A stretch of 64,000 nucleotides of DNA from Bacteroidales bacterium UBA3743 (GTDB taxonomy: Bacteria > Bacteroidota > Bacteroidia > Bacteroidales > Paludibacteraceae). Every line of letters begins with the position of its first letter. The stretch's first letter is position 1. The stretch is from contig DFGT01000032.1 of NCBI GenBank assembly GCA_002371265.1, positions 83,878 through 147,877 of the forward strand, given 5' to 3'. The position numbers and the translations under genes were made by a program. Shown here piece by piece: positions 50,959 to 60,169 of the stretch. The notes below the pieces were generated by a model. The model saw nothing but the letters and a program-made list of their open reading frames with translations. It made no database searches and was not told the origin of the DNA.

Positions 50959-53452
50959 TATCTTTCTTTACCGGCTTGTTTATCATGAACGGTGTGATCC
51001 AATCTGGGACGTTCGGACACTGGTCGCTCTCATTCAATTTTTGCCATTCCTCGTCAGTCAGACGAGAATTTAACGGACGTACAAACTCATAGTAGCTAAA
51101 TGTCGCTCCACGTGTCAGATAGTAATAACCATTTATTTCCACCACAACATAAATAGTGTTGGCTCTTCCTACAGCAGTGTGGAGGATTCCGCTCTTCTTA
51201 CATGACAATACGTTTCTAGTATAGATGTCAGCCACCACAGGCATCTTTTTGTCTACGTCAGCCACTGCTGTCCAATCAGGATATTGTTTACGATCTGTCA
51301 GGAATCCCAACGTCATATACTCGACATTACTGCCGAGTGTCCTTATTGTCTCATACTCTTCACTTGTAAGTCGTTTGCCTTGTAACTCCTTCTCACTGAT
51401 ACGGATTAGAAAGTCAACAGTTTTCAAAAGTGATTCAGTCTGACCTTTCAGGGTTCGGCCTGCCTCAAAATTATCATTCACATCATATCCGGCGAGTTTT
51501 GCCATTTCGTAAGTTTGCTCTATGGCTTGTCTTAAAGTTTTCCAGAATCTCAAATTAGGCTCCACATACCCAACAAGCTCAGGATCAGGCAAATGGTCAT
51601 CTCCACCATCTCCACATTCCGCACACATTGGCTGCACCGCATACAGAACCGTATTGTGCTTCAATTCCGACCATGAGGCAAGAGCACTGTTCAAGTTTTT
51701 CAGCTGCCAACTGCTTGTTTGCATATAGCCGGGATATTGTTTGTCTGGTTTCTGCAACTCGACCAACATGTGGATCCATTTATTGTAGGCGGTTTTGTTC
51801 CATTCGTTGAAAGACGAAAATTTGTCACTCGCCTTCTTTCTGTACATAGGATACTCCTTCCACTCTTTATTATCTTTGAAGAAAGTATCGTTGAGCACTT
51901 TAGCAGCCTTTATTCCGAATGCATCAAACACATCCACTCCGCGCGGATAAGCACGTGCAGCGTTCGGCAAACTGTCTGCCATCATATTCAAGATGTCGCC
52001 ATCCGGCACATAACGTTGCGGCATGAAATTGATTTTTGGCTGACAGCTGATCTGAATCTTAGGCTGAATACTGCTTTTGCTCTTGTTGGCTTCGACAATG
52101 GCTACAGATGCTTCATCCATCACCTTTGGATCCAGCAATTGTTCAAAGTCGGCAATTCCAAGTTTGTCCAACAGGCCAGACAATTCAAGAATCGGAATAT
52201 TGTTTGGCTCACCCATCAAATAATCAAGTGGATCAAATGCCTGTTTTGCTGCCGCTTTCACACCAGCGTCGCTATCCTTAAACACTTTCGCCATAAACAG
52301 AGCTTTCTGCAAACCATTGTTTTCAGCACAAAGGTAAGCCGTCTGTAGCCACATCATCGTGCGGAAATATTGTTTGGCATTTTCTGTTCGCGTATATTGG
52401 GCGCGAGGTTTGAACAAGCTATAGCCAAACTTGACATCTGTCTCCAAAAGCGGAGATATTTCATCCGTTTCCCCCTTAATCAGACCCAACTCCGCTTCAT
52501 ACGACTCCTTGGATGAGTTTGGCACTTCGTATTTCTTTTCATTAAGTAAAGAAAGGGCTATCGCATAATATGTGGTTGAGAAATCAGCTATTAATTTAAG
52601 TTCAGGATCCTTTATTGTATCAGCTATTGCTTTTGACTTTTTGTAAAGTCCCTCACACATCTTATTTAGAGCCGGAGTTATAGACTCCTGCTCTATGCCG
52701 TCAAGCACATAACGGTTGTAGAGGCTGAAAAGTTGGAGCATAATATCCGTGGTGACGTAGCTTGGCACCATATTATAGTCGTTCTCCTCGTAGAGCTGGA
52801 ACATCTGTATGTAGTTGGAATTCTGTAACGCAAAACCATTCTTCTTCAACAGAGTCGTCAAATCAGGATCATCCATAATGCTTAGTTTATTCACTATATG
52901 TTCGGCATTGTAGAGTTTGAATCCTTCCACATTTGTATACCTCTCCTTCTCCAGTTCAGCCATACGAGCCTTAACTCGCTTGACAAACTCCTTTTCTGCT
53001 GGAGTCAGAGATGTCGATTCCTTCAACCGATCGTAATCATTGTACCATCGTCTCCAATAATCAGAACTCAAATCCGCCTTCAGTTCCCAATATTTATTTA
53101 CTTCTCCCAAACTGTTAGTATAGGAAGTTTCTTCATAGTAAGTCTCATTAATAATATCTTTATACCATTCCAAAGAAGTATATCTTGCATTCAATTCATA
53201 CTCCTTAAACCAAAAAGCATGTTTTGCGTATGGATAATGATATAGTAGACGCAGGTCTGAATACGACAAATTGCCGAGATCCATATTATAGTCTATGGAA
53301 TCTAATAGCAGGCTGTCATATTGTTGAGTTTCCGCATTGACCGAAACACTATCGGCGTTATTTGTAGAGCCAGGCACATCCGCCGCTTTGTCGTTGCAAG
53401 CCGCTAATATCACACTTGCGATAAAAACGCATGCTTTGAATATTCTTTTCAT
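50927..53452 (-). CDS. DUF3160 lipoprotein
   Basis: 841 aa from ATG 53452. Lipobox LAAC at about residue 19. The body matches the DUF3160 pattern as I know it: a long alpha-helical protein with VTTDIMLQLFSLYNRYVLD, FKPRAQYTRTENAKQYFRTMMWLQTAYL and a C-terminal part with CAECGDGGDDHLPDPELVGYVEPNLRFW. Function unknown; it is secreted and membrane-anchored. It is the middle gene of a three-lipoprotein cluster (FG-GAP protein, DUF3160, CapA). The longer frame to 53623 overlaps the upstream gene and is rejected. Confidence 0.85.
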   Translation of the reverse strand: MKRIFKACVFIASVILAACNDKAADVPGSTNNADSVSVNAETQQYDSLLLDSIDYNMDLGNLSYSDLRLLYHYPYAKHAFWFKEYELNARYTSLEWYKDIINETYYEETSYTNSLGEVNKYWELKADLSSDYWRRWYNDYDRLKESTSLTPAEKEFVKRVKARMAELEKERYTNVEGFKLYNAEHIVNKLSIMDDPDLTTLLKKNGFALQNSNYIQMFQLYEENDYNMVPSYVTTDIMLQLFSLYNRYVLDGIEQESITPALNKMCEGLYKKSKAIADTIKDPELKLIADFSTTYYAIALSLLNEKKYEVPNSSKESYEAELGLIKGETDEISPLLETDVKFGYSLFKPRAQYTRTENAKQYFRTMMWLQTAYLCAENNGLQKALFMAKVFKDSDAGVKAAAKQAFDPLDYLMGEPNNIPILELSGLLDKLGIADFEQLLDPKVMDEASVAIVEANKSKSSIQPKIQISCQPKINFMPQRYVPDGDILNMMADSLPNAARAYPRGVDVFDAFGIKAAKVLNDTFFKDNKEWKEYPMYRKKASDKFSSFNEWNKTAYNKWIHMLVELQKPDKQYPGYMQTSSWQLKNLNSALASWSELKHNTVLYAVQPMCAECGDGGDDHLPDPELVGYVEPNLRFWKTLRQAIEQTYEMAKLAGYDVNDNFEAGRTLKGQTESLLKTVDFLIRISEKELQGKRLTSEEYETIRTLGSNVEYMTLGFLTDRKQYPDWTAVADVDKKMPVVADIYTRNVLSCKKSGILHTAVGRANTIYVVVEINGYYYLTRGATFSYYEFVRPLNSRLTDEEWQKLNESDQCPNVPDWITPFMINKPVKKDNVDYLYSSGC

Positions 53453-53459
53453 AGGCTTT

Positions 53460-54017
53460 TTATTTAGTAACGTAATTTTCAAAATCCAATCCAAACATGC
53501 CAAGTTTGAAACGTATTCCTTTGAAATTCTGACTGGTGATGGAATCCGGAAATATACGCTCGTCATACTCGTTTTGAGTGATGACACGTGCAGGGACAGA
53601 ATCACGTTCGATATGGAAATCAATCAGTTCACTGCCGGCTCTGGATCCCAGCCACAACGGTCTGATATGGTCGTAAGAATTGAGCTGGAAAATGAACAAT
53701 CGTTTCCCCTTATTCTTGAAATACCTAGTGCTCTTTATCACACCCACGGCTATCTCTTCCTTCCCGTCGCCATCCAAATCTCCGTGATCCAACCGGTAGA
53801 CGGGATATTTCAACCTCCACTCTGAAACCACTGAATCATTGCGAAGGAATTTCAAAAAATGCAGACTGTCGTTCACTTGGTCCAACCTCACTATCCCTCC
53901 ATTACACTGAAACTCATTCTTCTTGTCGTTTGAATTTGAAGAAGAAGAGCAAGTGCAAAAAAATATAGTTAACAGACAGAATAACACATTGAAACTAACA
54001 TTCTTATACATCTTCAT
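53460..54017 (-). CDS. FG-GAP/VCBS-like small lipoprotein
   Basis: 185 aa from ATG 54017 (ATG 54011 is also possible). Lipobox CTCS near residue 20, then a Ser/Asn linker. A calcium-loop type motif DHGDLDGDGKEEIAVG resembles FG-GAP repeat proteins. It lies 7 bp upstream of the DUF3160 gene. In this cluster it may be an accessory subunit; this is inference from position. Confidence 0.75.
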   Translation of the reverse strand: MKMYKNVSFNVLFCLLTIFFCTCSSSSNSNDKKNEFQCNGGIVRLDQVNDSLHFLKFLRNDSVVSEWRLKYPVYRLDHGDLDGDGKEEIAVGVIKSTRYFKNKGKRLFIFQLNSYDHIRPLWLGSRAGSELIDFHIERDSVPARVITQNEYDERIFPDSITSQNFKGIRFKLGMFGLDFENYVTK

Positions 54018-54055
54018 TCTATCGACCCACTCCATATCTTTCCGTTGAAAAAGCA

Positions 54056-54094
54056 ATAGGCTCCATACCTTATCGAATCAGATACGGAACCTAT
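54056..54094 (-). terminator. Terminator of metA
   Basis: On the minus strand ATAGGTTCC pairs with GGAGCCTAT (9 bp, one G-U) around an inner GTATC/GATA stem, followed by TTGCTTTTTC. It lies about 37 nt past the metA stop. Confidence 0.7.
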
Positions 54095-54131
54095 CTCATA
54101 TTTATATCATCCAAAGCGACGTATTACAGAA

Positions 54132-55049
54132 TCACTTCACCAGATTGATATCGTATGGTGTTATCTGATATACGAAATAATTCAACCAGTTGGTGTAGAA
54201 AAGATTCGCATAGCTTCTCCACCTCACATGAGGACCCTTCTCTGGATCATTATCCTTATAGTAGTTGACTGGAGGTTCGATCGGCAAACCTTTCGCCAGA
54301 TCACGACGATATTCGCCATCAAGGGTGTACGGCGCATACTCTGGATGACCCGTCAAGAAAAATTCTCTGCCATTGTTTGCCATCATCATGTAAGGGCCAG
54401 GGATATCCCCCTCGGCAAGTATCTTCAAATCTGGCACCGCCTCGACGTCTTTTCTGTCCAATGTACAGTGACGGCTGTGAGGCACAAAGAAAGTGTCGTC
54501 GAATCCACGGAAAATAGGATTCAACGGTTCAAGAATCTTATGCTCAAACACGCCAAAGATCTTTGAGTCCTTCATCACTTTGTTGATGCCATAAAAATGG
54601 TAGAGTGAAGCAAAAGCTCCCCAACAAACGTAAAGTGTGGATGTGACATGTGTACGTGCCCAATCAAAAATCTCTGTGAGCTCATTCCAATACGACACCT
54701 CTTCATAATCCATAAATTCAAGAGGTGCTCCAGTAATGATCATACCGTCGTATTTGTTTTTCTTCAAGACCTCAAAACTCTTATAGAATGCCATCATATG
54801 TTCGATAGGAGTATGCTTTGAAGTGTGACTCGAAATCTGCATGAACTCAATCTCAATCTGCAATGGAGAGTTAGACAAAAGACGTATCAAATCAGTCTCT
54901 GTCGTAATCTTGACTGGCATAAGATTAAGTATCACAATCTTTAATGGTCGGATGTCTTGATTGGCGGCTTCAATAGAATCTTTAACAAAAATGTTCTCTT
55001 TCTTCAGTTCATCTACCGCCGGCAAATTCTTCGGTATGTTTAACGGCAT
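54132..55049 (-). CDS. metA: Homoserine O-succinyl/acetyltransferase
   Basis: 305 aa. MPLNIPKNLPAVDELKKENIFV starts the family. The catalytic Cys lies in LYVCWGAFASLYHFYGI near residue 142, the His and Glu in FLTGHPEYAPYTLDGEYRRD. It activates homoserine for methionine synthesis. MetA proteins in many bacteria use acetyl-CoA rather than succinyl-CoA; which applies cannot be read here. It stands alone, divergent from ispD. Confidence 0.95.
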   Translation of the reverse strand: MPLNIPKNLPAVDELKKENIFVKDSIEAANQDIRPLKIVILNLMPVKITTETDLIRLLSNSPLQIEIEFMQISSHTSKHTPIEHMMAFYKSFEVLKKNKYDGMIITGAPLEFMDYEEVSYWNELTEIFDWARTHVTSTLYVCWGAFASLYHFYGINKVMKDSKIFGVFEHKILEPLNPIFRGFDDTFFVPHSRHCTLDRKDVEAVPDLKILAEGDIPGPYMMMANNGREFFLTGHPEYAPYTLDGEYRRDLAKGLPIEPPVNYYKDNDPEKGPHVRWRSYANLFYTNWLNYFVYQITPYDINLVK

Positions 55050-55106
55050 AATACCTCCTTCTTTAGTTCTCTTCTCAATTTCTTTGCAAAGATAAGCATT
55101 TTTTAA

Positions 55107-55114
55107 TATTTTTG
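55107..55114 (+). promoter_or_regulatory. -7 box of ispD
   Basis: TATTTTTG (TAnnTTTG). It overlaps a TTG (55112) which could extend the ORF, so the ATG at 55133 is taken as start. Confidence 0.6.
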
Positions 55115-55132
55115 AACAAATTTATTAGTAGT

Positions 55133-55810
55133 ATGGACAGATTTGTGATAATTGTGGCCGGAGGTTCAGGATTAAGAATGGGTACGGAAATACCTAAACA
55201 GTTTCTGCCGATTGCCGGCAAGCCAATTCTTTTGCGCACAATAGATGCTTTCAGGAATGCAGTAGACGGGATAAAAATAGTCGTCTGTCTGCCAGCCACT
55301 CATTTCGACTATTGGGAAAAATGCTGTAAGGAGAATGGCTTCGACACCCATGATATCACTATCGTCGAGGGAGGAAAGACGCGATTCCATTCCGTGCTCA
55401 ACGGATTGAATACAATCAAAGCAGACGGTGATGCTCTCGTCGGCGTTCACGACGGAGTCCGTCCTTTCGCATCCGCAGAGATGATCAACCGCCTTTATGA
55501 CGCAGCTGAAAAAGACAAAGCTGTCGTGCCTGTTGTGGATTCCGTCGACTCTGTTCGCATACTGTCTCAAAATGGAGAAAACTCACAGATCGACCGCAGA
55601 ATGGTGAAGCTCGTCCAGACTCCACAAGTGTTTGATCTGCAATTATTGAAAAAAGCATACGGAGCAGGATTCATCGAAACATTCACAGACGATGCAAGCG
55701 TGGTGGAATATAGTGGGCATAAGATATCACTTGTCGAAGGCTGTCGTGAGAATATAAAAATCACTACTCCTATGGATCTCGCTATTGCCGAATTTATATT
55801 GAGACGATAA
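55133..55810 (+). CDS. ispD: 2-C-methyl-D-erythritol 4-phosphate cytidylyltransferase
   Basis: 225 aa. The CTP-binding VAGGSGLRMGTEIPKQFLPIAGKPILLRT opens the protein; VHDGVRPFAS and VQTPQVFDLQLLKKAY follow, and GCRENIKITTPMDLAIAEFIL ends it. It makes CDP-ME in the non-mevalonate isoprenoid pathway. The next genes on the same strand are a VapBC pair and recG. Confidence 0.96.
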   Translation: MDRFVIIVAGGSGLRMGTEIPKQFLPIAGKPILLRTIDAFRNAVDGIKIVVCLPATHFDYWEKCCKENGFDTHDITIVEGGKTRFHSVLNGLNTIKADGDALVGVHDGVRPFASAEMINRLYDAAEKDKAVVPVVDSVDSVRILSQNGENSQIDRRMVKLVQTPQVFDLQLLKKAYGAGFIETFTDDASVVEYSGHKISLVEGCRENIKITTPMDLAIAEFILRR

Positions 55811-55852
55811 ACGAGAACTAAAAAACTATAAGCCATTTTAAAATTTAAGACT

Positions 55853-56122
55853 ATGTCAACAATAAATATAGAAATAGAAGTGCCATCATCAATGCCTTGG
55901 TCAAAAAAAGATTTCATTGATATGGTTAAAGCCTATGCTAAAGCATTGGTTAATGTAAAATTAAAGGAGACAAAAAAGGAGGAAACTGAATACGAAAATT
56001 TTGTAATGTCGTTGTGCGGAGAGAATGAGGACTTTGTCTCAGCAGAAAAAATGTGCAATGACATTAAAGAATTCAGGACAAAACATAAAACTCGTAAAAT
56101 AGTATCTTTTAATGGAGAATAA
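55853..56122 (+). CDS. vapB: Antitoxin of a VapBC-type pair
   Basis: 89 aa, mostly helical, with charged C-terminal half (MCNDIKEFRTKHKTRKIVSFNGE). The N-terminus (INIEIEVPSSMPWSKKDFIDMVKAYAKALVNVKLKE) does not show a clear classical VapB motif; the call rests on its place directly before, and its 11-bp overlap with, a PIN-domain gene. Confidence 0.75.
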   Translation: MSTINIEIEVPSSMPWSKKDFIDMVKAYAKALVNVKLKETKKEETEYENFVMSLCGENEDFVSAEKMCNDIKEFRTKHKTRKIVSFNGE

Positions 56123-56510
56123 ATATTTGCTTGATACCAACATCTGGATCTTTTTACTTCACGGAGATAAAAATATCGCACAAATGATGATTTCTGCAGG
56201 AGAAGGAGCATGTTGCTTATCAATCATAACAGCTTACGAATTGATGTTTGGTGCATATAAATCAGGTAGAGATACGGAGATCCTAAAAGTAAATACTATT
56301 TTGGATAAATACCAAATTATACCTCTTGGTAATCCTAACTTGTATGCAATGCAAAAGTTAGAACTGACAAGCAAAGGAATGATGATAGACGAATTAGATT
56401 TCATGATCGCTTCCACAGCTATTGAAAAAAATCTTATTCTAGTCACAGACAACACCAAGCATTTTTCTCGATTTGATAATTTGATATTAGAGAATTGGAG
56501 AAAAAGATAA
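56112..56510 (+). CDS. vapC: PIN-domain ribonuclease toxin, VapC family
   Basis: 132 aa. PIN signatures are intact: LLDTNIWIFLL with the first catalytic Asp, ITAYELMFGAYKS with Glu, MMIDELDFMIASTAIEKNLILVTDNTKHFSR with the later acidic residues. VapC toxins cut tRNA or rRNA until bound by VapB. The pair is inserted between ispD and recG; recG starts 18 bp further. Confidence 0.9.
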   Translation: MENKYLLDTNIWIFLLHGDKNIAQMMISAGEGACCLSIITAYELMFGAYKSGRDTEILKVNTILDKYQIIPLGNPNLYAMQKLELTSKGMMIDELDFMIASTAIEKNLILVTDNTKHFSRFDNLILENWRKR

Positions 56511-56528
56511 AAATATAACACTAATAAT

Positions 56529-58643
56529 TTGTCGACTGCATTCTACAGAACAAGAGAACTGACACACTGCCGAGGCATATCTCCACGCAAAGCAGAGGTG
56601 TTGAAGGGTGAGATAGAAGTGTTTCACCCAGAGGACCTGTTGTATTATTTCCCTTACAGATACATCGACAGAAGCAAATTCTACTCCATCCGTGAAATCT
56701 CAGGAGCCAACACCTATGTTCAGATAAAAGGTAAGGTCGTCTCGATGAAAACCGTCGGCAAAGGGAGACAACTGCGTCTCACCGCTGAATTTTCCGACGG
56801 CAGAGACACTATCTCCCTGGTTTGGTTTCAGGGAGTGCAATATTTCATCGAACATATCCAGACTGACAAAGAATACATCATTTTCGGCAAGCCGACCATG
56901 TTTGGAGGCAGATGCCAGATCGCACACCCAGAGATGGACACCATCGAGTCGGCATCTAAAAAGCATCTCACCAATGGCCTGATGAGCATGTACAACACGT
57001 CCGACAAGATGAAACGCAACTACTTGGACTCGTCCGGGTTGCGACAGATCATCATGGATGAACTTCAAAACCTGAAGTCTTCCCCACTCGACGAGACTCT
57101 CCCCGCCGACATCCGTGAACGTGAGAATCTGATGGAGCTCAACCGTGCGATATGGAATATCCATAGCCCGGAAAATTCACAGTCTCTAGCCGAAGCTCAG
57201 TACAGACTGAAGTTTGAGGAACTTTTCTATATCCAGCTGAAAATGCAGCGTGCCTACAAACGCCAGATCAACGAACATGGTCTCGTCTTCTCCCGCATCG
57301 CCGACTATTTCAACAATTTCTACAACAAACAGCTTCCTTTTCCACTCACAGGAGCCCAGAAAAGAGTGCTGAAAGAGATACGTGAGGATGTACGCACCGG
57401 CAAACAGATGAACCGTCTGCTACAGGGAGACGTGGGTAGCGGAAAGACCCTCGTCGCCACTATGACAATGCTGATGGCTCTCGACAATGGCTATCAAGCG
57501 TGTCTGCTTGCCCCAACGGAAATCCTTGCAAACCAACATTTTGAAACTATATTTGCACAGCTGACTCCAATCGGTGTCAACGTTGCTCTTCTGACCGGCA
57601 GCACGAAAGCAGCGGTTCGCAAGAAACTCTTGCCATCGCTAAAATCGGGCGAGACGCAGGTGCTTATAGGCACTCACGCAATTCTTGAAGACCCCGTCGT
57701 TTTTGCGAATCTCGGAATGGCTATCATCGATGAGCAACATCGATTCGGTGTGGCTCAACGCTCAAAACTATGGCATAAAAACACCATTCCGCCACACATC
57801 CTTGTGATGACGGCGACTCCGATTCCTCGCACCTTGGCAATGACACTGTATGGCGACCTCTCCGTCTCCGTAATCGATGAGCTGCCACCGGGAAGAAAAC
57901 CAATCCAGACATTCCATCAATATGACACCAACAGAGCAAAGCTCTACCACTTCATGCGTATGGAAATCGCCAAAGGCAGACAGGTGTACGTGGTTTTTCC
58001 TCTGATAAAAGAGAGTGAAAAACTCGATTTTCAGAACCTCACCGCCGGATACGAACGTCTGTGCGCAGTCTTTCCACAACCACAATATAATATATGTATG
58101 GTTCACGGCAAGATGACGTCGGAAGAGAAGGACGAGAATATGCAGAAATTCGTGTCAGGCCAGGCAAATATTATGGTTGCGACGACGGTGATCGAGGTTG
58201 GAGTGAATGTGCCTAACGCCAGTGTGATGGTGATCGAAAGCGCCGAACGATTCGGTCTCAGCCAGCTACACCAGCTGCGCGGCCGTGTAGGGCGTGGAGC
58301 AGACCAAAGCTACTGTATCCTGGTGACTGATGTCAAACTTGCCAAAGAGTCAATCCGCAGGATGGAGATCATGACCCGTACCAACGACGGTTTTGAAATT
58401 GCTGAAGCGGATCTCCGTCTGCGAGGGGAAGGAGACATCGAAGGCACACAGCAGAGCGGCACACCGATGAAGATGCGTATCGCAAATATCGCCACCGACG
58501 GTGTTATCCTCATGCGTGCGCGAGACGCTTCAATAAACATCATCACAAAAGATCCCGATCTGAAACTGCCAGAGAATCAGATTTATGCAAACCAGCTCGC
58601 CCACTTAGCACGTGAGCTGAATGTATGGGGAAACATTTCGTAA
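56529..58643 (+). CDS. recG: ATP-dependent DNA helicase RecG
   Basis: 704 aa. Wedge/OB domain with YYFPYRYIDRSKFYSI and VQIKGKVVSMKTVGKGRQLRLTAEFSD. Helicase motifs: GDVGSGKT near residue 300, DEQHRFG near 400, TATPIPRT, and HQLRGRVGRGADQSYCIL in motif VI. It remodels stalled forks and branches. The frame opens at a TTG; no ATG lies close enough to keep the N-terminal family sequence (ELTHCRGISPRKAEVLKGE), so the TTG start is accepted. Confidence 0.95.
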   Translation: MSTAFYRTRELTHCRGISPRKAEVLKGEIEVFHPEDLLYYFPYRYIDRSKFYSIREISGANTYVQIKGKVVSMKTVGKGRQLRLTAEFSDGRDTISLVWFQGVQYFIEHIQTDKEYIIFGKPTMFGGRCQIAHPEMDTIESASKKHLTNGLMSMYNTSDKMKRNYLDSSGLRQIIMDELQNLKSSPLDETLPADIRERENLMELNRAIWNIHSPENSQSLAEAQYRLKFEELFYIQLKMQRAYKRQINEHGLVFSRIADYFNNFYNKQLPFPLTGAQKRVLKEIREDVRTGKQMNRLLQGDVGSGKTLVATMTMLMALDNGYQACLLAPTEILANQHFETIFAQLTPIGVNVALLTGSTKAAVRKKLLPSLKSGETQVLIGTHAILEDPVVFANLGMAIIDEQHRFGVAQRSKLWHKNTIPPHILVMTATPIPRTLAMTLYGDLSVSVIDELPPGRKPIQTFHQYDTNRAKLYHFMRMEIAKGRQVYVVFPLIKESEKLDFQNLTAGYERLCAVFPQPQYNICMVHGKMTSEEKDENMQKFVSGQANIMVATTVIEVGVNVPNASVMVIESAERFGLSQLHQLRGRVGRGADQSYCILVTDVKLAKESIRRMEIMTRTNDGFEIAEADLRLRGEGDIEGTQQSGTPMKMRIANIATDGVILMRARDASINIITKDPDLKLPENQIYANQLAHLARELNVWGNIS

Positions 58644-58675
58644 TTCATAATGCATAATTCATAATGCATAATTAA
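58640..58675. repeat. AT-rich word repeat after recG
   Basis: CATAATGCATAATTCATAATG followed by CATAATT: short direct repeats of TAATTCATAATGCA. Similar AT-rich words occur after other genes (2550-2590, 6900-6925, 14090-14125, 60095-60128). Confidence 0.6.
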
Positions 58676-58798
58676 TTTGCGTGCCGACAAAGTGGTGACA
58701 CCTACCTTCCCGTCGCCGTAGGTGACGCTTTGCCAACGGCAACGGTAACCGATTCCTGCGAGCATAGCGAGCAGGTGTCGGATAAAGAAAAAAAAACT

Positions 58799-60094
58799 AT
58801 GATCAACGAATATATAAAAAATGCGGGCATTGCCCAGCTCAACGAAATGCAGGTGAAAATGCAGGAAGTGTATCAAAAAAATGACGCTATCCTTCTTCTC
58901 TCACCTACGGGTTCAGGAAAGACCCTGGCTTTCCTTCTTCCTCTTTGTGCCGACGTGGTTAAAAACGGATCTAAAGCATTGATCCTATCACCGTCGAGAG
59001 AATTGTCGCAACAGATCTTTGAAGTGCTGCGAAGTCTGAAATCCGGAATCAAGGCGACGCTACTATGCGGAGGCCACTCCACAGCTGAGGAAGAGAAACG
59101 TCTGCGAGAAAAGCCATCAATAGTGATTGGCACACCGGGCCGTGTGCTCGACCATATCCGTCGCCAGACATTCGCGGCGTCGACAATCAACACATGGGTA
59201 GTGGATGAGTTTGACAAGGCTCTGGAAATGGGATTCTCATCCGAGATGCAGAGCATCAACGACAGTTTGACATCAGTAGACAAACGCATCTTCGTCTCAG
59301 CCACAAGCAGCGTCGACATCACTCCATGGACAGGAGAAAAGCCAGTGGAGACGCTGGATTTCACGACCGAGACTCCCAACGACAACTTAAAGTTGATGCG
59401 AGTAACGTCGCCAGAGAAAGACAAACTACCTACCCTTCAGGGACTTGTGACAACATTCAACAACGAAAGCACAATCGTCTTCTGCAACTTCCGCGACACA
59501 GTGGAGCGAGTGGCAAATGCTTTGGAGAAAGACGGACACGACGTAGTGGTGTATCACGGCAAGCTCGAGCAGAAAGATAGAGAGAGAGCACTATTCATGT
59601 TTGCATCAGGATGCTCAGCAATCCTCGTCACGACCGATCTTGCCGCACGTGGACTTGATATATCCCAAGTGAAGCATGTGGTGCATTTCGAGATGCCAAA
59701 CACACTCGAGACATTCACCCACCGCAACGGACGAACAGCCCGTCAGACCGCTTCAGGAACCGCCTATGTGATGATTTATAGAGAATTCAGTTTGCCGGAT
59801 TTTCTTCCAAAGAAGTTGGAAGAATACAAATTCGAGCCGACTGATGCTGTGATGAAATCCGAATTCACGCCAGTCTATATCAGTCGTGGAAAGAAAGAGA
59901 AGATCAGCCGTGGCGACGTTGCAGGATTCGTCATCAAGACAGCTGAGTTGGCAAAAGAAGACGTCGGTATGATCATGCTATACGACCATTATTCCCACGT
60001 CGCAATCAGATCCGACAAAGCCTTTGCCGCAATCAAGAAACTTGATGGAGCGAAGATCAAAGGAGGAAAAGCGAAAGTGGAGATAGCGAAATAA
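58799..60094 (+). CDS. DEAD-box RNA helicase, DbpA-like
   Basis: 431 aa from ATG 58799 (a TTG at 58730 gives a longer, unlikely product). Motif I SPTGSGKTLAF near residue 35; motif II is DEFD instead of DEAD (VDEFDKALEMGF); motif III SATSS; motif VI HRNGRTARQTASG. The C-terminal 75 residues (ISRGDVAGFVIKTAELAKEDVGMIMLYDHYSHVAI) match the DbpA-type RNA-binding domain, which points to large-subunit rRNA remodelling. DEFD versus DEAD is a conservative change that usually keeps activity. Confidence 0.9.
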   Translation: MINEYIKNAGIAQLNEMQVKMQEVYQKNDAILLLSPTGSGKTLAFLLPLCADVVKNGSKALILSPSRELSQQIFEVLRSLKSGIKATLLCGGHSTAEEEKRLREKPSIVIGTPGRVLDHIRRQTFAASTINTWVVDEFDKALEMGFSSEMQSINDSLTSVDKRIFVSATSSVDITPWTGEKPVETLDFTTETPNDNLKLMRVTSPEKDKLPTLQGLVTTFNNESTIVFCNFRDTVERVANALEKDGHDVVVYHGKLEQKDRERALFMFASGCSAILVTTDLAARGLDISQVKHVVHFEMPNTLETFTHRNGRTARQTASGTAYVMIYREFSLPDFLPKKLEEYKFEPTDAVMKSEFTPVYISRGKKEKISRGDVAGFVIKTAELAKEDVGMIMLYDHYSHVAIRSDKAFAAIKKLDGAKIKGGKAKVEIAK

Positions 60095-60126
60095 ATGCTA
60101 AATTAGAAATGCAGAATGCGTAATTA

Positions 60127-60165
60127 TAAAATCCCCCGATATTCTTGGCGGAATTCGGGGATTTT
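60127..60165 (+). terminator. Terminator between the helicase and the third DUF4143 ATPase
   Basis: AAATCCCC.GA pairs with TTCGGGGATTT, followed by TTT. It can act on both strands. Confidence 0.8.
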
Positions 60166-60169
60166 TACT

